Assembly (NCBI GenBank): GCA_947579665.1
Contig: OX388345.1
Coordinates: 69,493,454-69,557,453 of the forward strand
Direction: 5' to 3'
Source: Sympetrum striolatum
Lineage: Eukaryota > Arthropoda > Insecta > Odonata > Libellulidae
Length of the DNA stretch: 64,000 nucleotides
Positions 40,383-52,105 of this stretch are shown in pieces. How positions within the stretch are numbered: the stretch's first letter is position 1; the number at the start of each line of letters is the position of its first letter. The notes beneath the pieces were generated by a model. It did not search any database. It saw nothing but the letters and a program-made list of their open reading frames with translations, and was not told the origin of the DNA. The position numbers were made by a program, and so were the translations under genes.

Positions 40383-40893
40383 ATAACTGGGGAAAGATAT
40401 GTTATTTTCGACATCAATTCAAATTGAAATAGAATTCATCTCAAAGGAACTAACTAATTCTGTGTACTGCTTTTATTAAATTCTTTCAGAAGTAGTCATA
40501 TTTTTAAGGCAATATAGAAATCGTTTGTCGCAATCAGTTTTTTCATTACATGTAGCAATAGCAAACATTTTTAATATACAAATTTGTGAAACATTTAGAC
40601 ATGAAAATAAACTAAATGGATGCAAGATCATGTAACAGTTTCAAACGCTTGCATTTTAATTAAGGTTGATAGTTATTCATGGTAACATACACTAAAATGT
40701 ACAGCGATGTTTTTGAAAAACAGCCATGCAATAGGAATGTTAGATTTTCAAAACAAGAGCTTTTTTAATTATGCAAGCTGTACCAGAGTAGATTAAAGCC
40801 AAACGAAACAGATAGAATATTAAAAGGCTTCATTAAAGAAGCATTAGTGCAGAATGTTAACTGCTAGAAAGCTTTTAGCTGCGCTCCGATCTA
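40383..40893 (+). repeat. Dispersed repeat R1, copy 2 (about 510 nt)
   Basis: Same orientation as copy 1 at 33171-33672, from which it is separated by about 7 kb. It includes the same ending 'tgctagaaagcttttag.tg.gctccgat'. It differs by many substitutions and small indels, so the copies diverged long ago. Sequence upstream to about 40300 also resembles the start of the tandem partial units at 33795. Confidence 0.65.
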
Positions 40894-43127
40894 ACAGAAC
40901 CAATTAACAATTAAAGAAACAAATTGTAGAAATATATGTATGTATACTTACGGAATGTTTTAAGTCCTGTGCGGTTTTCCGACCTCTCTCTCCAATAATG
41001 CGCATTATTTTTATAGATAAATAAGGTGGCTCCTTTTGGATATAAATGTGAACATCAACAAGTTCGACAAAAGTAATAGATGAAGTTATTTTCAAAACTT
41101 CACATCATTGAAACTGATGAAAATTATTTATTCATTAATCTTGCTGCAGTGAGACAATCGTCAGTAGGCACTCTTCATCCCAGATCATCATTTTTTTTAC
41201 ATTACAAAATATCTACATACAGATGCAATACCTATTGCACACTTTATATATTTATTCAACATACTTATAATTTGCACTAAATGGTAATTTGACATATTTA
41301 TTACCTACACCTGCAAAACATGACCATTTAGCAAACTCCATAGCATCCTGTTTCACTTGGTGGAAATTCATTATAAATGAAGATTATTTTTACTTTACTT
41401 TTACAAATTAAGTAACAGGAAGTGTACTTGATCTTATATATTTTTATCTCTCACCTGCTGAGATTTAAAGTGAACTTATACTACGTGAGACCGGATCTTA
41501 CGGAGTTTATACTAGCCTACGGGAACTGAGGCGAAGTAATTTGTGGAAGAGTACTCATTTTTATATACTTTTATCTCAAACTTGGAAAGAATAAAAATCA
41601 TTTTCATTCATAACCATTTAGTAATACATATTCACGAAGAGCCCCTAATCTGAAATTATTTCCACTATAACCCACTCCTCTACCAGCTTATTATATTACA
41701 GATCGATACGCGTTGACGGTACGTCATAGAAACAACAAAGAGTAACGCATTTACTGACAGTAAGAAAAAGAACATGATTCTCATGGAGAAAACTACTGAC
41801 AGAAAGTGCACGTGGTACTTTACCTTTTGCGTCTCAAATTCTCGGAACACCGCAATCTAAGACGAACTTATTCTTCACCTTTACCTCGAGCGTTCCAAGA
41901 ATATCTATCGCCGGCGATGAAAATAGAAAAGTCTAGTTTGAGAGGGGCATGCATTGTTTGCTTGAGATAACTGGAGAAATAGAGAGGACAGCGATAGCAC
42001 GGCAGAGCGAGTAATAGAGTGTTTTATAATTACGAAGGGACATGGAAAGGCATCGCTGATGAGTGGCGCAGGAGATAATGAGATGAACGGGTGAATAAAT
42101 AAAGATTTTAAGAGGGGAGGGGCGAAAGGAGAGGTGAGGAGAGACTACGTTATTGTCTTCGGTTAAGAAGTTCATTAGAAGGACATAGTTCGTCAAATTA
42201 CAGGATGTAGAACAAGCCATAGTCTTGAATTGATGAGACAAAACACGGCTATGATCAACGCAAGCTGTTTGCTATATCTTATGAGGGATTTTCATGATCC
42301 TTTCTTCATGTAAAAGTCCTTTTTTGTTCATGTAAACCATCCATAGTTCGCTGAGTATGATCTTGTTAAGGTTGTGCGCGTGAAAATTAATGCTGTGCTT
42401 GCTGACAAGTGACCAAAGAGGGAAAAGATACAACGGAAAATATTTCAGGCATAAAAGTCTTCAAATTTTATTTAAAGCACAGCTACTGAAATTTACATAA
42501 TGTAGCATACATTCAAAGGATAAAAAATTCTTTTAAATGTATGGCTGTAATTAACGTGAAAAGCTGGATTTATTTTTCTTAGACCATATATATTTATGTT
42601 TTTTAGGATAATTTAACCTATTAATTTAGTAATTATTGAGTAGATATTTTAAAATTGGTTTAGTAGGAGTAAGCAATCAATGTGATGATAATATGGTTAT
42701 GAGAAAAAATTATGTAATAATATTCGGAATGCAATGAATCCTTATATGAAAGAAGAATTAGTAATGTTGTACCAGATTCCATCTGGCCCTAGTCGTTGAA
42801 AAATCCATAATAAAAGAAGAAAAGCTAATCCAAATCAGTGACGCTGATAAAGGATTTTCCGATACGAGAATAGATTAAGGTGTTGATGAAGAACCTAAGG
42901 TGACACAAGGAAAATTATGCCCACTTTAACATAACTTTTTAAAAATTAAAAGATTTACTATGGCACTTTTGAGGATCAAAAGCTTTAGCGGGAATAGCTT
43001 ACAAAATCTTCTGGCTGCAAATTTAGCACATCTAACAATGGAGAAAAAGTTTTGAGTTGACACTTTTATCGCAAGACATTCGGTCGCGTTTTCGGAATTC
43101 CATCCTTGATCGGTATTAATAATAATA

Positions 43128-43190
43128 ATCGATTTATTTGGGCGAGATTGAGACTAAAAAGTCTCTTCTTCCATCTAACCCATACATTAA
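43128..43190 (+). repeat. Dispersed repeat R3, copy 2
   Basis: Best preserved copy: cgatttatttgggcgagatt then gagactaaaaagtctcttct and a taacccat ending. It is immediately preceded by a (taa)n run at 43117-43128, as if the repeat abuts the simple-repeat tail of a retroposon. Confidence 0.55.
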
Positions 43191-44555
43191 CGGATCATCA
43201 ATGCAAGATAGATGTTCGAAAGAGACATATTTCTTTATACTTACGGTACACATTTCTTTACATTTAAATCATCATTTCCTCATCGAAGGGGTTAATGTTT
43301 TTCTGCAAACGTTATCACAATCATAGACAGAAAACGATTACGTTTCACTTCTCTACTTAATATGAAAACTATAATCTTCATTTTGAATTTCATTCGATAA
43401 CCCCGCCTCCATTAATTTCTTACATTTACTGTGGATAATTGAAAACAAGTGAGGTCAGAAAGATTATTATCATTTGAACTATTCAAAATTATATGCGATT
43501 CTTTGTGACGCAATACTTTCTGTAGCGCACCACACATGCGAATAAGTAATTCACCAGGGAAAAGTCGAGCTCTTAGAGAAGTTATCTAGGCCAACCACTT
43601 CGCAAAAGCTGCCAAGTAATTAACATAATTCTTCGGATAAGAGTAACTTTTCACATTATTACGTTTCTGCCGTACTTAGTATCGCGTTGCATACATATAT
43701 AAATAAGCTCCATTCGTAAGTAGTCCATTCAAAATTCAAGTTGTTTACGGCAACGTGTGATTTGCGCGCGACACGACCGAAACTTACTGCTCTCAAACGC
43801 TCCAAGGCTTTTAAGCCCCTCTCCGCCGTTATATTTAATGCGCTACAATACATATTCTCCTCCCGTGATTGTATATTAAATAGGCTTAAAAAGTAACTTC
43901 GCGAAAAAAGGGAGCTCTAGAAAACTTTCCCTGGCGGCATCGTCAATTACAACCGAATAAACTCATGAATATGAATGTCCGCATAATAAATTACTCCAAT
44001 TCTCCGCATGAGAAAATCCACCGGAGTCAAACGCAAACCGCTGCTCAGCCAACTTCGGTGCTTTTTAATTGAGCTGCTCTTCCATGGGGAAACCTTCAAG
44101 TCAAAAAGTTCACTTCCTGGCGGAACTGGCGACACGAGTTGGGGTCCTCGTCCAATTGGAAAACGAGAGCGTTCTTTCGCTAATCAGGTACAAAACGGAA
44201 ATGGAATCAAGCCTCGAGTATGGTTCGTGCTAGTCAGTGGAGGATCACGCTCAATCAGGTCCGGTGTTAGAGTTGGGGCCTCCCTGAAGATTAGTAGCCC
44301 ACCCTTGTCATAGGGATAGTAATACAATTTCTATCTATCGTAGGCCATTTTGACATAACGAGGTATCACGAGATACTTGTCGATTACAAAGGTCTGCAAA
44401 AATGATTTTTGTCAGCTGCATTCTTTCACTGATCTAAATGTTTTGTTGTGTGCAGAGTCTGAAAATGGTATTCAGTATCGCCCATCACTTACAGTTTGCT
44501 TGCAAATAAGTCAAAATTATTGTTCATTTAGACTTTAAGATAGCTTATGTTTTTA

Positions 44556-44629
44556 GCACGTGGGAATCGAACCTGGGATAGCTTTCACCAAGACCAAACG
44601 GGCTGTCCACTTGGCTATCCAAGAGTCCA
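44556..44629 (-). repeat. tRNA-derived SINE head (fragment)
   Basis: On the minus strand: TGGATAGCCAAGTGGACAGC (A-box region), GTCTTGGTGAAAGCTATCCC and B box AGGTTCGATTCCC. It folds roughly as a tRNA but lacks a matched acceptor stem. Same family as 19370-19452. Confidence 0.6.
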
Positions 44630-44756
44630 TTTGACATCGGTCTACTTCGTTTAATTTACCGAATCGGAACTAAATTGCTACATGAAGAATATCTTTGAAA
44701 GATCACATTTACCCCTCCATCGGGCAAAAGTGTAGAGCAGAATAGGAATCGGCTTT

Positions 44757-44815
44757 GTTGAGGACATGATTGAAACTATGAAGTCTCTTCTTATAACTAA
44801 ATCCTTGTCAATTTA
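44757..44815 (+). repeat. Dispersed repeat R3, copy 3 (degenerate)
   Basis: Reads gaggacatgattgaaactat then gaagtctcttcttataacta, matching the 'gagattgagactaaaaagtctcttctt...taacc' core with several changes. Confidence 0.4.
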
Positions 44816-45024
44816 TATGATGGTGAGGTCAGAGGAGAGTAAAGCATTAAAAGAATAAAGAAACCACAATGTAGAATAAAAAAATCCAAATAAAGTACTT
44901 GGAAAAATCTCTACTGCAAGAAAACAAGAAGATAGAGGTGAAGAGCCTGCAAAATCGACGATAGTAATAGCTAAATTAAATAAAATTAATATGTTCTATC
45001 CTCTCTTCGTGGAATGCAGTATAT

Positions 45025-45183
45025 ACCATCGTAAATAAAACACTAGTAACTTCCACAAATATATTTCCAACGACCGGTTTCGCCAACGAGTTGACATCTT
45101 CAGGTGTAGGTGTCAACTCGTTGACGAAACCGGTCGTTGGAAATACATTTTTGGAAGTTACGAAGTGTTTTATTTACGATGGT
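45025..45183 (-). mobile_element. Inverted repeat with hammerhead-like core, Penelope-like remnant
   Basis: Two arms of about 75 nt (accatcgtaaataaaacact... and ...agtgttttatttacgatggt) are almost fully complementary. On the minus strand, positions 45103 down to 45064 read CTGAAGA, a 6-bp stem II (GTCAAC-TC-GTTGGC), GAAAC and CGGTC. This matches the hammerhead ribozyme core (CUGANGA, stem II, GAAA, two-pair stem III and cleavage-site C) in the compact form described for Penelope-like retroelements. The plus-strand arm has the same stem II (gtcaac-tc-gttgac) and gaaaccggtc but a damaged CUGANGA (gtgtagg). Stem I pairing next to the core is weak. No reverse transcriptase or GIY-YIG reading frame is nearby. 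The element identity is inference. Confidence 0.6.
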
Positions 45184-45838
45184 TTAACAGCTAAATTGTT
45201 TAACTTGAAGGAAATGCAATCGGAGACAGTCCAGCAAAAGCTATTTCGAAGATCTGATGAATATCGAGCCTTTTTGTACCATTAGAAGTTCCCTAGTTTT
45301 TCTTACCCATTCCTATTAATGAATGATTAAGCTGTGAGAGGAGGTCTTATATAAGAGAGGAAGAGGTTCACCAACCGCAAACAGCTATCGTCCGCCCCAC
45401 TCTTTGACCGCCCTGAGTAGCGAGGGGCCTCTCACTTGCTGCTTGAGTCCGGCCCTGCACCGAATCGTGCAGTACACACCAAGCGGACGTGGATCATCGC
45501 GGGGATTAAAAGGAATTCGAGCAAGCGCTGCCGGTGAAGTGACACGAGCAAAAGTTTTTCGGGAGCGGAATAAAAATTGAAATGAGTGTTTGCAAACCCT
45601 CGAAAGGCCGATGTATTATTCAGCGGGATGCATCCCGTTGTCTACCTATTAAAATTTCCGACGCGGACGTGGTTGACTCGAAATCATTTTTGCCCAAAGA
45701 TCCCAAGGATCAAGCGGAAGTAAAATTAGCAATGCAAATTCACGCTCTCCGAATATGCGCTACTCCTACATAATTTGATGAGTGACTGCGTGATTCTACG
45801 GTCTAATAGACATCCAGCTACATCAACTGTTGTCTATA

Positions 45839-45920
45839 AGGATTTTATTAGATTAGATCACGAATTCATTAGGGCTAGATGGAGGCTAAAGTCAGTTCTT
45901 TCATCTAACCCATCCTCATT
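45839..45920 (+). repeat. Dispersed repeat R3, copy 4
   Basis: Contains cattagggctagatggaggc, then taaagtcagttctttcatct and aacccatcctcatt. It is aligned with copies 1-3 across the same core. Confidence 0.5.
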
Positions 45921-46189
45921 TTCTATTTGGAATATGGAATGAGAAGGAACAGAAATTACTGCATAGGTTTAAATATTTTACGCGAACACTAAGGGTAGCA
46001 CTGCATGAGAATATCAGAGTGACTTTTAGGTGTGATAAAGGCGAAAAACCTATGAATGGCAATCTTGAAATTTAAATAAAATAACAAGGAGGATAATGAA
46101 GACCTGGAAGCAATATTTTAAAAATTGAAATTTTCTGTTTATTGACACCATCTCTTAAATTACTTTTAATGATTAATCAGCACAGTAAC

Positions 46190-46512
46190 CTTAAATAAAG
46201 TTAACTAATTATCTTGGGATGTGATTCTTCAGGAGCTCCATAGATAAAAGTGTTCTTTAGAGTAATATGTGTACATTTAATCGGCAGAGTTAAAATTCTT
46301 ACCTAAATTCATTATAAGAGAGATGAATTTCCTGCATAGTTTCAAACAAAGAATATATAGATAGTGATAATGGTCCAAAACCTCGTACTGTGTTGAAAAG
46401 GAACCTCTAAAAATGAAGAAGATTCTGTTTTAAAAATTATCATGCAAATATTTCAGTAGTACAAAGAAACGCTAAAATGAAGAAGTTAACATTTGAAGAC
46501 TTCGAAACTATA
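46190..46512 (+). repeat. Dispersed repeat R2, copy 1
   Basis: Aligns in direct orientation with 51745-52105. Shared words in order: taattatcttggg/c.t.tgattcttcag.agctcc, atcggcagagttaaaattct, aattcattataagag, gtgataatggt, ggaac.tct..aaatgaagatgatt, and gacttcg.aacta. No open frame. A mobile element of unknown class is likely. Confidence 0.6.
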
Positions 46513-47791
46513 ACAAATAAACTAAAAACTACGCTTCTTCCTGTTATTTGTGCACTTTATTTCCTCATCGATATTAAATATGTGTTAAATACTAAAGCTA
46601 TAGCCTTCCATGATCATAAATTGTAACCAATGGATAATCAAATATATTTCTTTCCCTCTATACAGCATATCAGATACAACTTAACCATTATCCTAACAAC
46701 TACGCAAAGTACTTTACATAAACTAATATTAAATAGAAATGAGGTTGGTAAAATATTTTTTTCAATATGTCTAAAAACTTTTTATAGACAATTGATATAT
46801 GCAGCTTGGAATGATACTGCGAAATCAAGGGTTAATTTCGAGTTTTCTCGGTAGTACTAGTGTTATCTTGGATATTTTTCTCATATTATATTTCGTAATT
46901 ATAAATATCAGCCCTAATTGAAATTCTTTATGCGTTAAAAGATACCTTATTGTAGTAGTCTTGCTAGTAACAGAAATAAACTGTTCATGGTAATGACCTT
47001 TGGCTTGAAACCAAGACGAAATATAAATTTTGTAATTTCGTCGGCTTCTCGCCAAATCCCTCTGAAAATGTGGCTAAGAAGAGTGAAGGTAAAAATGAAT
47101 CAGTTAATGGGATGAATCTAAATTATTAAATGTAAGCCTAAACTTCCCTTGCATATAAAATTATCGACTCTAATTTCAAATTCAGCAGGAAATGAATTAA
47201 AAAATATCAAAAATGTAATAATTTTAAGTTATTTTGCAATTGTAAAAATGAATGAAAACTAAACAATATCAATGTTTTCAGAGTTATAGATCTTATTAAA
47301 AGAGGAATTTTTATGACATATCTTGCCTCTTTATCATTGCTTTTCACTTTATAAATACGCTTTCTATTATAATGCTCCAGAATTTAGTAATAATATATAA
47401 AGTAATAATATAGAGCCGAAGCTTACTTATTTTATGAAAATAACTATCAATACCATCAACATGGATAAAACTTACTTAGATCTTACTAAGAAGGCTTGTT
47501 TAGATTAGTATACCATTCTATATGGTATACTCAAATTTTAAATTTATGAACTGAAATAAAATAGTGAATGGATAAATAGTAATAAGTTTTGCTATTATAT
47601 AATGGCATTATAAAATCATATCCTACATCTATTAATAGTGCATGATATAAAATGTGATTTTTAAAATGGCAAATCTAATTTAAAAGTTACATGTTATGAA
47701 ACTTATTTAAATATAAATGACAATGATGGAATAATTCTCCTTTAACTAACCTATTTTATTTCCAGCCAAATTTGTCACCCATCATACTTGA

Positions 47792-47947
<156 letters not shown>

Positions 47948-50829
47948 TAGAACATAATCCAACTTTTGCCCCCCGAACTCCAACTTACTCCACTCACTGT
48001 GTCGAGTAAATTCAATCTTACGCTAATCTCGTCCTTCTCATTGGGCCGATCGCTTCTTGTTCCCCAACAAGCCGATCAAGTGCTGCGTCATCCACGGAGG
48101 GTGACGTCCATTCTTTCCCACAGAGGGAAAGACTCCACGAGAACCACCTCTCGCATCCAATTTGTGCAACGTCAAAGCATGACACCGCACCTAAGAGAGG
48201 CGTTTTCAGTCCGTGGGTGCGTGTCTTTTGATAGTGGCACAAATGGAGTTTTCCAATTCCGTCTTTCTCTCGCCGACCTTCAACCGTCTGGAGACGCAGC
48301 CGAGGAACCGCGACATGGAACTAATCCTAATTTCTCTCCTCTCTCGAAACACGCGATAGCTGCACCGCAGTGGCCCGGACATCGAATTTAATCAAGATAT
48401 TTTTGGACTCCTTTCGATTACCCTGGCATGTATTGGGGAATTTATTGACAGCCTATGAATTGGGTCTCCCGGGGGATCGACGGGTCCGATGGAATTTACG
48501 GCCCCGTGCTCCATGAATTTGTCGGTTTTCTCGGGTTGATACAGTTCGTGACGCGTCAAAGATGAATTTATTGTTACAAGGCGGCAGTGATTGGAATTTA
48601 TTAATATGGATTGGCGCTACTGCAGTAGGCTCGGTAGAAATCCTCATGAAGTTAGGGATAGATGTGGATTAAATTTAATTCGTTGCGATGGAAACTAAGA
48701 TATGCGAGAAGTATTTTGCAGGATATCTTAGTATCAATGCTTCCGACCAGAATTAGATTTTGCTTTTCAAAATATATTACTTTTCCCTAAACTTTAATAT
48801 GAAATCATGTCAAAAATAAGCCATTCGGGACATTTGGAGACCAGAGAACAATGAAAGATTGACATATCAATCAAATAGAATTATCTCCATGTGTCTGTAT
48901 TATCATAACAGTGTCATCAGTCTTTCGTAATTTTAATTTACGACCCCATTTTTTCATTTATATGAATTTTCAGTACAGTGCTTTACAACGAAATTAGTGT
49001 TTGGAAAATTTCTTGCATCTGCAAGTTTATTCTCCGTTAGGATTCAGTCCAAAGTAATTCAAATTAAAATATATCAAAAGGTAAACTACATCAACAATTA
49101 CTTACTCAATTCCTCAAGGATCACAAAGATTTCAACCAGATTAAAGTCTTTTAATCAAGTAAGTTGATATAATGCAAATCTTGAGATTTACAGAAACCTT
49201 TGAGAAAAAAATTTCCCCCCATTCAAAATGCACTCACAAACTGGAAAAATGTCTTTGTATAGTGTATTTCATTTCATCACGAGTTTATTTAAAATTCTTG
49301 GAAAGTTCCTCGTTTTACGTTCCTTTGTTTGCAAATCAAGATTTGAGTGAAGTTAATCAAGATAACATTCAAGCAAATGCGTTAACACTGGATCTTTTTC
49401 ATATATTTTCCGGGAATTTTACTAAAAAATAAAGCTGAATAAACTATATATGTGAACTCGAATAGTAAGCAAAAGAAAAGCTTCATACATACTACTTAGA
49501 GCTACAAGCCAACTTAATTTCATTAAACACATATGGAGGTTTCTTTGAAAGTCGCAGAATTAATCTGAAGCCAAGGCATTTGAGGCCACGTGAACTGCTC
49601 TTTATAATGGAAAGTTTGAAGACATTTGCGAATCCTCGTTACCTTTTGAGTCTCGCTGAGTTTCAAGCAGGATAATCAAACGAAGCTTTTGTTTTCCCTT
49701 TTCGACGAGAACGAATCTTATCTCTTTACATTATAAGAGAAGATTCTTTGATAGTAAAGTTTTTATTAGCGGAAATTTACCTGAATTTTTATAAATCCAA
49801 TACAGTTGAGAGAAGTGCAACCGTGGCCTCTCTCATAGTCAAGGGTTTGTTAGGTAATAAACTTTCTGGTAAATGAAAACTTTCTTTATGGGACCGGATA
49901 GTTTTAAAGTTTTTTCATAGTTTTACTTTTAATTAACGTAAAATAAAAGGTTTATCTGGTATAAATTTCAGAAAATTATATTGTGATTTTTTTTAATCAT
50001 TGAATATTTATAATTCGAACAAAGAAAAATTAATTTCTTTCGAGAATAGAGAGTGAAGAATACTGTGGATTGAAAGTGAGTTTAGGTTTATCTCTATTTG
50101 CCTCTACAACATTGATTTTGGGTAGCATATCTTTATAAATAATACACGTGCCCAATTTCCTCCAGTAAAAAGAGACAAAATTTCACGGTATAGGAAAGCA
50201 TCGGCATATTAAACTATATCAACCCGTTAATTTTAGAATATTTTCTCCCAACGTATATACAAGTAAATTCAAAATAATGACTCAATAGCCAACTCCAACC
50301 ATTGTGTTAATGAAAGCCAACACATTCCATTTATTATAAGCTATCGTCTGAGAATATTTTCCAAAAACCGATCAGTTTAGATATTTTCCAAAATACCGAT
50401 CATTTAGGGAAAAAGTTTTGTTCTTTGAAATTGTGTATATTACACTTAGACCTACTTTTTGTGACAGGTACTCATAATATCGTTTATAAGTCACAATGTA
50501 TACGTTCATCATAAATTATATACATGAATATAATTTATTACGAAAAAGTGTACAGAATAAAAACATGCACATCAAAATCCCATTATTTAAATAATTTGAT
50601 ATCGCGTAAAATATAGTAAACCGCCATATTTACCATGTAGTGGATACCGAATAATGCTAGTTTTGCAGCGAAGTTCTGCAGACCTAAATTAGACTAATCA
50701 GTAGATTGCTGATTAGGAAGTAAAAGCTACATTAAAATCGTCCTTAATCTCTTGAATACAAAACGATTACCGTTCATGCTCCCGCAATATCTGCTGTAAC
50801 CACATGGTCACGTAGGGCATTAATCGGTT

Positions 50830-51280
50830 AAGAACATAATTTCCTCCACCGGCGGCGGAATAAAACGCCCCTACATCACCCGCAATAGCTAACCGAGATT
50901 AGGAAAAAACCGCGCAGAAATTGAATTTTTCTCGGAAATTATCCCGCGCCCAGAACTCCGTACCGCGGCGTAGGTACGTCGCCCGAAAAATTATCTCCCC
51001 TCGCGATAAAATCTCCGGGGTTTTAATGATCCAAATCCTCCCAGCGGCGCCGTATTGCGAGCTTAGATCGTGAGCTAAAAAACAAACATCCTGCGAGGAG
51101 AGCATCTCCGGCGAAGGAGGAAAAAAACCACGGATCTTAACTACCCTAGACCCACTTTGCTAATCCGCTCCGCCACCTCAGAAATTGGTCTTCTCCGACG
51201 CGGGATTTGCCAGATATCCCCGCAAAACCGGACGGCCCCCGGAAAAACGAATACATTATAGAGATTGGGCGAAAGGAGGT
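50830..51280. other. CpG-containing GC-rich intronic island
   Basis: Dense in CpG (for example ccaccggcggcgg and gtaccgcggcgtaggtacg). The latter part holds ttatctcccctcgcgataaa followed by atctccggggttttaatgat, which resembles words in the island at 16380-16600. No coding signal recognised. Confidence 0.4.
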
Positions 51281-51560
51281 CGGCGCTGCGTGGGAGAGAA
51301 AAAATGGCGGACGGGAAGGGGTGGGGGAGGGAGTGGGCGTGTGAAAGAGGAAAAAAGGGAATGTGAAGATGCAGAGAGAGAGAGGAAACAAGAGGAGGGA
51401 GAGAGACGGATGACGAGAAGCGAGAGGGAAAAAAGATGTTGACGCTGAAGTTGTGAGGATAATCGCAAGGCGTGGGTGGGGAGAGGAGGAAAGGTTACGG
51501 GGAAAGAATGCGAAATGGAAGGCGAAGGAGGAGGAGGAGGAATGCTAGGATTGGTAAGAG
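51280..51560 (+). repeat. GA-rich (purine) block
   Basis: Purine-rich plus strand directly following the GC-rich island. The Arg/Glu and Ser/Pro open frames on the two strands reflect composition. Confidence 0.6.
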
Positions 51561-51744
51561 ATGGAGAATGACGAAGATAAGCAAGAATTCTACAGTATGT
51601 ACGTACGGAACCAACCACTAAGGTTGGATTGAAGTTCCTACCCTCCACCATCACCATCTAACAAAAACTTTGAAAAAGGAATGAGGCATACTAGGATAGA
51701 TGAGGAGTGTATTTGTTCATTGTATTAAATTCTATAGAAACTTG

Positions 51745-52105
51745 AAAATAAGTGTTATAATTATCTTGGCATATGAGTCTTCAGAAGCTCCTTAATCGTA
51801 AGATTTACTTAAAAAGTATTTTTAATTGAGGCTCACAATACATACGTATCATAGATAGAATGTCTTAGATGAAAGTGGTCTTTAGATTAATATCAATCGG
51901 CAGAGTTAAAATTCTCATCGAAATTCATTATAAGAGGAATGAATAGTTATAAAAGGAGAATACACTGTGATAATGGTTAAGAACCCCGTAGTGCATCCAA
52001 AAGGAACGTCTTGAAATGAAGATGATTTTATCGGGAAAATTATATAGATATTTCAGAAGTTCGAAGAAAAACCAACATAAGGAAGTTAAAAATAAAGACT
52101 TCGGA
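51745..52105 (+). repeat. Dispersed repeat R2, copy 2
   Basis: Counterpart of 46190-46512, same orientation, in the next intron. It contains about 45-60 nt (roughly 51788-51850) not present in copy 1, so one copy has an indel. Confidence 0.6.

Noticed and set aside
47966..48391. 141-codon open frame just after exon 5
   Set aside because: Begins inside the intron after a consensus donor; composition is GC-richer than average but there is no resemblance to RDL or any other family I know.
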